Assembly: GCA_015680685.1 (NCBI GenBank)
Contig: MNCI01004881.1
Location: forward strand, 690,733-754,732
Source: Gnetum montanum
Lineage: Eukaryota > Streptophyta > Gnetopsida > Gnetales > Gnetaceae
Reading direction: 5' to 3'
Length of the DNA stretch: 64,000 nucleotides
Every line of letters starts with the position of its first letter. The stretch's first letter is position 1. The notes beneath the pieces were generated by a model that worked only from the letters and a program-made list of their open reading frames with translations, searched no databases and had not been told where the DNA came from. Of this stretch, positions 1-8,509 are shown piece by piece. Made by a program: the position numbers and the translations under genes.

Positions 1-571
1 AAGCATTCCTTGCAGCATTTGGACTTAGTCATTTAATGCATTTAATAGTTTAATATTTTTATGCTTTGATAATTACTTAAGTTTCTCTTATTATTATTTT
101 AATCGCTATTGCTCGTTCATAGTTCATAGAAACCATAAGTACGACCATCTTGAACGTAAACCGAACGCTTGGCAACCAAGTGATGCTTAACGTCTGGTAA
201 CCTAGTAGTGGTTAGGGGATGCTCAGGACGTGCCCGGAAGATGGGATCGAATACGTATGCTAAGAATAGTTAATATATAAATTAGGATAATTATAGATTA
301 TATAATATTTCATTCCTTACTTTCCATACCTTAATTAGATGCCAAAAGATAAAGTAAAAAGCCATAAAAATCAATTGCCTCAATCTCACTTAACCATTGC
401 CACTAGAACATCACAAGTGAGGTTGGGAAGACAACGACCGTTCTAACAAAGGGTTTTGCTGGTTGAGGTCTGGTGTATGTAGAGTGCTTACAGTTTACGA
501 AATTCAACCGAGTCGCATGTGAACGCCCGTGATTCGCATGGTTGGGCATAGGGGTACCTAGCCGCTCATCA
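1..571 (+). repeat. 5' LTR of copy A (partial: R/U5 side only)
   Basis: Near-identical to 11965-12517, with two visible small indels (an extra 'gaacgcttggcaacc' segment near 150-165 and an extra few bases near 365). It ends in GCTCATCA, immediately followed by the PBS. The U3 part with promoter lies upstream of the window. Confidence 0.92.
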
Positions 572-572
572 T

Positions 573-590
573 TGGTGCCGTTGTTGGGGA
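573..590 (+). promoter_or_regulatory. Primer binding site of copy A (tRNA-Asp type)
   Basis: TGGTGCCGTTGTTGGGGA directly follows the LTR end. It matches the PBS TGGCGCCGTTGCCAGGGA of copy D apart from C/T and A/G changes. Complementarity to the 3' end of plant tRNA-Asp is known for Athila-type elements. Confidence 0.85.
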
Positions 591-716
591 CTGTTAGTCT
601 TACATGCACCATATAACCTTAGCAAAATTATCATTCACGCCATTGGAATGGACCCAAGATAGTAACATTTACGCATTCTAGGTGGATTAAAGTAAAAATT
701 AAGGTACACTAAGTAA

Positions 717-2561
717 ATGGATCATCTAACATCCAATATGTCTTCTTCTCACAGGCGAGATGTATCCAACCCACCGGTGCCCCAAGAATGTCAGGTGGTA
801 TACAAGCATCCCAATGAATATGTCCCTAACCTCACATTCATCTTACATCAGGATGAGCATCTGCAATGGCGGGACATGGAAGGAAACATCATACTACCAC
901 CTGACCGATCAGCCCCTGGAATGCTATTCCACAATCTTACCAAACTAGGCATCCAGGACTGTGGTGTGGAGTACGTCATGGAGAACCATGAATACTGGGA
1001 CTATCGTCCCACTGAGGCCCAACAAGCATGAGACCAACAGTAGGCAAAATGATATGAACACATGAAGGGGAAACAGTTCAGTAACACCTTATTCTTGCAA
1101 GGGCTGCAGAACGATGGGGAACCTATCTTTCATGATTCCCATTTGGCCAAACTCCCTTTGGGGTAGCAGATCATTCAATCCATCATCCAAAACAAGCCTC
1201 CAAGTGACCGAGATCCCCAATGGGATGGAGGGTCACGTAGGAGAAGTCAAGGTTCAAGCAAGGATGGGTAGGATGATCGAGGCCGTTATCAGAGCAGAGG
1301 GGGAGATTGACACCAGAGCGGTGGTGACTCCTCTCCTTCTTCTCCATCCTCTTGCTCCCCTCTACAATCACCCAATTCAAACTCTAATCATAACCGTGGT
1401 AGAAAGGAGAGAGGAGATGGTGGTCGTAATGACTGAAGGGATCGACGTGGTGAAACACGTGACCAATCATGCGAGGCTCATCATCATGAAATTAGGAGTA
1501 GCTGAAATTTTCATAGACATCGTGGTCCTTAGCAGGACTATGACTTGGATGAGCCATTGTTGGCTACTCGGAGCATGCTCCATATCGTCGAGGCAGTTCA
1601 GATCCCTAGTAGGCACTTGAAAGATAGCTAGATCAAACACATCGACATGAACAACATCCCCAGATTTTAAGAGGGATACAATTGTGATCCGCAAACTCAC
1701 CTACAAGCGTTCCATGACACTTGTACCTTGCAGAATATTGATAATGATTGGCAAAAGCTTAAGTTGTTCGCTTGTACACTCATCAAGGAAGCAAAAAGTT
1801 GGTACCACTCCTTGGAACCAGAATCAATCAGAAGATGGAGTACGATGCTTGAGATCTTCAATGACAAGTATCAAACCTACTCCAGGGTGGAAAACCTAAG
1901 ACGCCAGATCCAAGGGTGGAAGCAAGGTAATCATGAACCCTTGGATGCAGCCATGAGCAGATACTATTCACTGCTACACTAATTCCCTGGTCATGGCTAC
2001 TCTCAATGGGCACAGCTTCACCATATCATTGATGGGCTCCACTTTGAAACTAGGAAGACCCTTGGCATGTACTCCCAGGGGCGATTATCAGAACTAAGGG
2101 CCCATCAACTGCAGCGCCTAATTGAGTAAGTGGCCAAAGAAGAAGGGGAGCTAAGGAAGAAGGAGCATGCAGAAGAGTTTAATTGGGACCCTTCCATCAG
2201 AAAGAGGGAAGTCTGATTTTGCAAAGATGAGGACGAATCACCACTGGAAGCAGCGGCGAACCGAAAAACCTTGCCCTTACAAAAGTTTGCATCTAAAATA
2301 TCGGCAAAGGTTGATGAGATGTGGGACTCTTTGAACGAAAAAATCCAAAGTGTGCTGAAAATTGCAGAAGAGTCCAGAGAACAAGGTAATGATCACGATC
2401 GGCGTAGGAAGAAGGAAGCTGAACGTGCCCAACATAAGGGTAAGGGCAAAGTTGCTGTAGCAGAACAAGTTGTAGACTCTAACACGGAGGAGGATGATGA
2501 ATGTGGCATATGCCAATACAAACATCCTAAGGGCTGTTGTCCCATGGTGTCACATATTTAA
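717..2561 (+). pseudogene. gag: gag of copy A (capsid/nucleocapsid region, stop-riddled)
   Basis: One reading frame runs from the ATG at 717 to 2561 (about 615 codons) with no frameshift, broken by about fifteen in-frame stops (for example 1029, 1981 and 2559). The N-terminal ~100 residues share the pattern VVYxHxxEYxxNLTFIL with copies B, C and D. A basic Ser/Gly/Arg-rich stretch follows (about codons 115-290). The Retrotrans_gag-like core is at about 1690-2130, with 'WYHSLEPESIRRWSTML' and 'GRLSELRAHQLQRL'. The C-terminus is Lys-rich and ends in a short Cys/His cluster, CGICQYKHPKGCC, which may be a zinc-binding knuckle but is not the classic CCHC. Long ORFs in other frames here are shadows. 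Confidence 0.88.
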
Positions 2562-3291
2562 GAGTCTAGGGTGTATGCATTGAATCCTCGCCTGGCGAAG
2601 AGGCAAACACCCTGAAGGTTGCCTTACCCATAAGGCAACCCAAGGTAGTTCCACCAACAGCAAGGGTATTATCCAAGTGGAGTTCCACCGCAACTATATG
2701 AATACTTCCAGTAGTGGTAGCACCCACAAGCATGGGGGATGCCACCTCTAAGGTAGCAGTACCCTTACCGACAGCCAGATCCCTATGGGTACTACGTTCA
2801 GTAACCCGTCTCTCCACGAGACTCTTCCAATCACACAACCTTTCAAAACTACTACCATCCCCTAGAATATTTCTAGCCACAATCTCCATCACCTAGGGGG
2901 AAAGCCCACATCTATACTATCCTCCATCACCTTCTCTTGTCATTCCTTCTCCACAACATCTCACTCAACTACCACCTATGTAGGGGGAGATACCACCACA
3001 GCCACAGCAACGCAACGCTACGAGGGCTGTCAACCTACAATTGGCACCTCAGCCGAGTGGACTGGAACCCAAACCACGAAAACATCCCTTTTTCCAGCCC
3101 AATAATCTGAACATGCCCTCACATACGCTTGTGCCTATTGCCTCTAAACCTCAAAGCGCCTCCACCGTTCCACCACTCGAGTAGCCTTCAAACCAAACAC
3201 CCTCCAACATACAAACAATCATGCTCACCCATGCCATGACCAATTGGATAAAGGTAGGTCATCTTCCCTAAAAATTGACGAATCTAGGAAG
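2562..3291 (+). other. Gag-protease spacer of copy A (Pro/Gln/Tyr-rich, frameshifted)
   Basis: Homologous to 47171-47790 in copy D, where it is in frame with gag and protease and encodes a Pro/Gln/His-rich, low-complexity linker. In copy A the frame changes relative to gag near 2890, at a run of G (AGGGGGAAAG), so gag and protease are now in different frames. The family probably made one continuous gag-pol polyprotein. Confidence 0.7.
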
Positions 3292-3838
3292 CCCCCTCAT
3301 CTATTTCTAGGTGGCAGGAAATGAGCCTTGTAAAGCTCGTCTAGACTCAGGTTCAGCAGTTAATTTGATTTCACATGACATGTACAAGAATTGGAACCTA
3401 TCCCCATTAAGGAAGAGCAACATATGACTCGAGCTGGCAAACCAATCCATTACTGTTCGCTTGGGATTGGTAGAAGACATTGTGACCACTGTTTGTGGGT
3501 GGTCTTATCCTACTGATTTCCTTGTCATGCGTGTGGAGAATTGCAAGGGGAACTTCCCAATCATAATGGGAAGAGCTTGGCTGAGCATGGTGGATGCAAG
3601 ACTAGGACTCCGAGATCTTTCCCTTGAAATTTCAAAGGAAAATTCTTTTGGAAAGATTGAGAAGAAGCACATTCTATGCATCGCGTACAGTGACTTAGGG
3701 TGCAATTGTATGCAACATTTATGGTCTGCTAAGTGGACATCCATTCAAGCATGCAGTCGGTGTACCAAAGAATCGCCAATTCAACAGTGCCTGTACGCAG
3801 CAGCCACTAATCAAGAGGGCACCTAGTGGCTGACAGCT
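3292..3838 (+). pseudogene. pol: Aspartic protease of copy A (catalytic motif preserved)
   Basis: Retroviral-type aspartic protease (processes Gag-Pol). The catalytic loop reads LDSGSAVNLIS with the Asp codon at 3344-3346; the flap/core region continues as 'TVCGWSYPTDFLVM' and 'FPIIMGRAWLS'. A single stop (TGA near 3424) splits the domain. This is the only one of the three protease copies in this family here that keeps D-S-G: copy C has D-L-S and copy D has N-L-D. Confidence 0.85.
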
Positions 3839-3904
3839 AATCCTGTTAGTAGCACATTATGCATGGAACCATCTAAGAGGCTTGTATGAGCATATGTAGA
3901 AAAC

Positions 3905-4990
3905 ATGGATGAAATGAAAGAGGTTCATCAACAAGTCTCCACTGTTGATGACCATGATGACTGGGGAAAGCTGCAAATCCTTGAAAGCTTCAAAAAAGAG
4001 CCCCTGGAGCTCAAGTCCTTACCGGCCCACTTAGAATATGCATTTTTCCAAAATGGAAAACCAGTAATTATCAATGCCACCCTTGCTCCTGAACAAAAGA
4101 AAAAGTTGCTGAAGGTGGTGAACAAATGGGATGCTGCGTTTGCATGGTCATATCTTGAGTTAACTGGGGTTGATCCCAGGGTCTGCCAACATTGGATTTA
4201 TATTGACCCCTCCATGAAGCCACGATGAAAACCACAAAGGCGATTGAACCCTAAGTTGAAGCAGGTCATCAAAGATGAAATCGAGTAGTTGCTAAAGGCA
4301 GGGTTCATCTATTCCATCGCCGATAAAAAATGGGTCAGCCCACTCATTATTGTATTGAAGAAGGGTAGAAAATGGAGGGTCTGTATAGATTTCCGATTGC
4401 TCAACATGGCTACCTTCAAAGATCACTTCTCACTCCCATTTTTGGACCAGGTGTTGGATACCATTGTAGTGCACCATTATTACAATTTTTTGGATGGTTA
4501 TAATGGCTATAACCAAATCCAAATTGCACCAGAGGACCAAGCCAAAATAACTTTCACAAGTCCATGGGGGACTTTCACATACAATAAGATGCCTTTTGGC
4601 CTGTGTAATGTGGTTTCCAACACCTTGTTCTCAGCATCTTCCGGCAGCAAATTGGCAATGGGGTAGAAGTCTACATGGATGACTTCTCTACCTATGGGGC
4701 CACATTCGAGCAAGCCTTGGACTGCCTTAAGAAAGTTCTGAAAAGATGTGTAGACATTAATCTACTGCTCAATTGGCAAAAAAGCCACTTAATGGTCCAA
4801 GAAGGCATTGTGCTGGGTCATCGTATCTCACAGACAAGGATTAGCATGGATCCTGAAAAGATCAGGGTCATCCAAGGAATCACCCGACAACCAAGCACTG
4901 TAAAAAAATGTTTGGTCATTCCTTGGCCACACTGGTTACTACTAGCACTTCATTGAAAATTTCTTGAAGATCACCAAGCCGTTGGTAGAA
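3905..4990 (+). pseudogene. pol: Reverse transcriptase of copy A
   Basis: The linker 3905-4228 carries the Athila-like 'LKSLPAHLEYAF' and 'WDAAFAWSYLELTGVDP'. The RT core begins with 'KPQRRLNPKLKQ', followed by 'KWVSPLIIV', 'WRVCIDFRLLNMATFKDHF' and the first catalytic Asp in 'FLDGYNGYNQI'. The YMDD box is intact (4672-4683) but lies in another frame: a frameshift occurs between about 4620 and 4670, and a second near 4905 restores the original frame. In-frame stops are also present (for example 4226 and 4287). Palm and thumb motifs 'VLGHRIS' and 'MDPEKIRVIQGI' are recognisable. Function: copies genomic RNA to cDNA in cytoplasmic particles; here non-functional. Confidence 0.9.
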
Positions 4991-5079
4991 CTCACAAAGA
5001 AAGATTCTTCGTTCATCTGGACCAAGGAATGTGAATCTACATTCCAATTGCTTAAATAGAAACTCGTAGAGACTCCAGT

Positions 5080-5490
5080 TCTATGAGCACCTAATTGGTC
5101 CAAGCCCTTCCACATCATGACAAATGCATCTAATTATGCCTTGGGAGTCATGCTTACACAGTGTGATGATTAAAAATGTCCATACTATATCCACTGTGCA
5201 AGACGTAGCATTGTGGGTGCTTAAGTTAACTACACCACCACCGAAAAGGAGTTGCTGGCGGTGGTGTTTGCCTTAGAAAAATTCCAACACTATGTTCTCA
5301 AATATAAGGTGTTTTTGCATACTTACCATAGTGCTATCTGGTTCATAATGAACAAACCAACAGTGAGCCCCCACATGATCTGGTGGATAGTGATTCTTCA
5401 GGAATTTGACCTCACCATGGTAGATTGGAAGGGGGCCAAGAATGTGGTTGCTAACCACTTGTCTCGGTTGCGATGGGATGACATAGAAGA
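5080..5490 (+). pseudogene. pol: RNase H domain of copy A (two catalytic positions changed)
   Basis: Ty3/gypsy RNase H. The block 'YTTTEKELLAVVFALEKF' (5230-5285) is typical and keeps its Glu. The first catalytic Asp, usually D in DASxxxLG, is N here ('TNASNYALG', about 5122-5148). The Asp usual in TDHSA is Y ('TYHSAIWF', about 5322-5345), while copy B retains TDHSA. The domain ends in 'NVVANHLSRL'. Stops at about 5059 and 5170. Confidence 0.82.
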
Positions 5491-5519
5491 GGAGGAGCCC
5501 CTCTTCGACCAATTTCCAA

Positions 5520-6907
5520 ATGAACTCCTCTTCACGGGTGCGGTCAATTCACAGGTGCCCAAAGCATCACCTTGGTTCAGCCACATCCTCACCTATCTCA
5601 CAACTCAGGAGTTGCCAAAGGAGTGGGACCATCAACAGAAACAACAATTTCTCCATAAGGCCAAGTGCTTCATGGAAATCAGTGGTCACCTTTATAAGGT
5701 GTGTGCAGATGGCCTGGTTCAATGGTGTGTCCTTGATGTCGATACACTTCGCGTCCTCCAAGATGCTCATGAGGGCCTTTATGGGGGCCACTATGCTGGA
5801 CACTGCACAACCATTAAGATCCTACTTGTAGGGTATTATTGGCCCACAATTTTCAGGGATGCACAATGGTTTGCCCGCTTCTACAAAAAATGCCAAAGAG
5901 ATGGTGGGATGACTGCACAAATGGAGGGACCTCAACAGTGGATCCAACCACTGGAGCCCTTTGACATTTGGGACATCAACTTCATGGGGTCCATCACATC
6001 CCTGTCTAACAGAAAGGCATACATCATTGTAGCTATGGACTACTGCACAAAGTGGGTGGAGGCGAAAGCCTTCGTTGACTATTCTTCAAACACCGCTGCA
6101 CAATTTTTCCAATAGTAAATCATCAACAAGTTTGGAGTGCCACGTGCACTCATCTCGAACAATGAAACATATTTCATGGGTGTCACTTTTCACAAACTCA
6201 TGCAACACTAATTTACCACACCTTACCAGCCCCAAGCCAATGGGCAGGCCAAAGTCACCAATAGGGAGATCACCAAGATCCTTACTCGAACCATCAACAA
6301 ATATAGGAGGGATTGGAGCACCAAACTTAACGATGCCCTCTAGGCCTATCGCTCCACTTGGAAGCTTCCTATAGGTTACTCTCCCTATGAGTTAGTGTAC
6401 GGTAAGCTACCAAAACTCCCAATCCAAGCAGAACTTCAGACACTATCCACAGCCAGTGACTTAGGCCTTTACCTGCCACTAGCACAATGTGAACGACTTA
6501 TCAACCTAAGTGTGCTAGATGAGAATCGATTAGTGGCCCCACCTTCAAATGAGATCCACAAGGCCTACAACAAAAAATATCATGATCTTAGGATTCGGAA
6601 GGTCACATTCAGATGTGAAGATAAGGTGTTGTATTGGAACCCCACACATGTATCACAACTGACCGAGTTTCAAACACTGTGGGAGGGACCTTACATTGGG
6701 TCCAAAACCTTTCCATCGGGGGCCTTGCTTATCCACAAACCTAAGGACCCCACACGGACACAGTTGGTCAACTGGAAACAACTAAAACCTTTCCGTGAGC
6801 TCCACTTAACCAGTGCTACCACCTCATCATCACCAAGACAACCTCATTCCATCTTTCATCTCTCCTCCTTTCAGCCCAGTCGTGGGGGAGACCGTCTTCC
6901 ATGCTAA
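5520..6907 (+). pseudogene. pol: Integrase of copy A (DDE catalytic residues altered)
   Basis: The HHCC zinc-finger region is seen as 'LQDAHEGLYGGHY' followed by 'RFYKKCQRDGG', where the first Cys of the CxxC pair is changed. The core has its first Asp in 'IWDINFMGSI'. The second, expected as D in 'ISDNGTYF', is N ('ISNNETYF', about 6153-6176), and the third, expected as E in 'NGQAEVxNREI', is K ('[11 protein letters not shown]', about 6238-6270). The C-terminal part (6395-6907) keeps 'KVLYWNPTHVSQLTEFQTLW' and 'LVNWKQLKPFREL' and ends at TAA 6905-6907. Stops interrupt at 6113 and 6341. Non-functional. Confidence 0.88.
6878..6890 (+). promoter_or_regulatory. Internal polypurine-tract-like motif at the end of pol
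   Basis: AGTCGTGGGGGAG overlaps the last integrase codons and matches the true PPT AGTCGTGGGGGTA at 11634-11646 over 11 bases. Equivalent motifs occur at the end of pol in copy B (about 23459) and copy D (about 48704). It may be a second plus-strand priming site; that function is inferred. Confidence 0.45.
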
Positions 6908-8442
6908 TCCATTCCACTGTGCTCCTCACTATTTTTGAAATTTTTTGTTTTACACTTTTTTGGTTTTCAACATTGTTCATATGTTTGCCAATTCTTGTTA
7001 ATTTTTTCCTTTCTTTAATTATTTTTCCATTTCTTTGTTGTTGTTTATTTATTTGTATGTGTGTGTTTCATTTTCAAGTGATTGCTAATATGTTGTCTTA
7101 TTGTCATCAGGTTTAGCGCAGATGGTTTTCGTTACAATGGGTCACTAGAAATAGCCACTTATTTTACCTTGCTCCTACCCTCGCATGGTTGTTATTGCAT
7201 TTTGGGTCTACTTTCACCTCATAATATCGGCAGTGAGTCCACACCATCCACCCATTCATCCACTCCATGGTTTTCCTACCCTTGGAAACATGCGACCCCC
7301 TTTTCACTTAAAGACATAGTAATTAATGGGTGACTTGTGTAGTTCTTAGACTCAAGGATGACCCAATGGTTTGAATTAGGTGTGACTTCAAGGGGAATGC
7401 AACATTTGTCATCCTCTTCTACCCTTTGGGTGGCGGGAGTTCCCTTAGGGATTTCTTCCCACTCCAAGTTCTTCTCTACAAGGAAGCTCCTTGGCAGTTT
7501 GGCCTTGCATGGTGTGGTCCTCATAAAAAAAACATGAGGATTCAAAGCACACCCCTTGGTTGAATGCATGCACATAAGCATGGGTCTTTGCATGTGGTTC
7601 CCACAAATAAAAGAAAACACAAGAATAAAATCTTAACCATGTGGGAATTGAAAGAGCACCCCTTAGACCGCCTCTCACGGGCCACAAGCACTAGTTATGG
7701 GACTTCCTTCGTCCCCTCTAACTTAGTCCCATTTCACTTCCTTTCTCTCACGTCTGTTGGAGTGGTGGTTCTCTATGGGTGCATTCCTGTCCACTTGGGG
7801 GATGGTCGGGGCTTTGCCTGTTGCTGCGATGTCACTGTATGTGGATGGTTTTGGGTCTAAACTTGGGCAAGGTCCTATCAGGTCACTTAACCACAACTTC
7901 ACACAAGGTTTCATGTGACTGATAATTGGAATTCCAATCTCACTCCTCTCTCTTCACCCATTTCTCTCCATGACTCACCTCACTGCCAGTCTTATGTTTT
8001 GATCGTTTGTCATGATTCCCTTGAACTTCTCATGCTGCAACAAGTTCTCATGGATGAGAGCCCACAGACATTGATGTTGGGGATATGCAAGGGCTACTAA
8101 GGCTACTGCTTGCTATGGGGAGGACCCACTTGCATATTCCTAGTCCCGTTTGTTAGTCTCCCATCCCCTTGGTTTGTTGGTGGCTTGTTTCCATGCTATC
8201 CATCGCTCAATTTCTTCTCCATGGAGTTCTTTCTCACCATGTTCTCCTACCTTTGACTCTTTTTCTAGCTCGACTTCCCTTCCTCTTGTCCTCATCCATG
8301 TTCTGGGCCTCTCATGCTCTTCAACTGCCCCAATTTGGTGTTTTAAATTCATCTTTTTGGGCTTTTTCTGGGTTGGTCAACATTGGTCAATGGGTGTGAC
8401 CCACTGCGTATACGTGGCCCCGTCGACGCAACACCCAACCCC
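6908..8442 (+). other. Post-pol untranslated region of copy A
   Basis: About 1.5 kb without a supportable gene. It starts with a T-rich tract (6930-7080) shared with copies B, D and (reversed) C and E. Landmarks such as 'agtgagtccacaccatcca' (about 7230) and 'acaagcactagttatgg' (about 7684) also recur in B, C and D. The ORFs here are not conserved between copies. Confidence 0.6.
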
Positions 8443-8451
8443 TATATATAA
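8443..8451 (+). promoter_or_regulatory. Candidate internal TATA box upstream of the downstream ORF
   Basis: TATATATAA lies 56 bases before the ATG at 8507. Just upstream, 'ctgcgtatacgtggccc' (from 8404) resembles 'ctgcgtatacagggccg' in the U3 of the 3' LTR (from 11682). It may be a duplicated promoter piece or chance. Confidence 0.3.
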
Positions 8452-8500
8452 GGACCATTTTGAGCTACTTATGCACAGTCTAATGGATGGTTATGTTTGA

Positions 8501-8509
8501 TTGCAGATG
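8501..8509 (+). promoter_or_regulatory. Candidate 3' splice site joined to the start codon of the downstream ORF
   Basis: TTGCAG|ATG. The same arrangement is at 24995-25003 in copy B (GTGCAG|ATG) and 50237-50245 in copy D (GTGTAG|ATG), with TTGCAG|TGG on the minus strand of copy C at about 27368. Conservation in four copies suggests a spliced subgenomic mRNA, as proposed for env-like ORFs of other plant retroelements. The donor site is not identified. Confidence 0.4.

Noticed and set aside
1114-1620. 168-codon ORF within gag of copy A
   Set aside because: It is in a different frame from the conserved gag translation, which aligns with copies B and D across the same span.
5520-5831. 103-codon ORF within integrase of copy A
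   Set aside because: Shadow of the integrase frame; the in-frame zinc-finger motif is in the other frame.
8150-8500. 116-codon ORF in the post-pol region of copy A
   Set aside because: Not conserved in B or D at the same place and overlaps the candidate promoter/acceptor; composition is that of the T/C-rich spacer.
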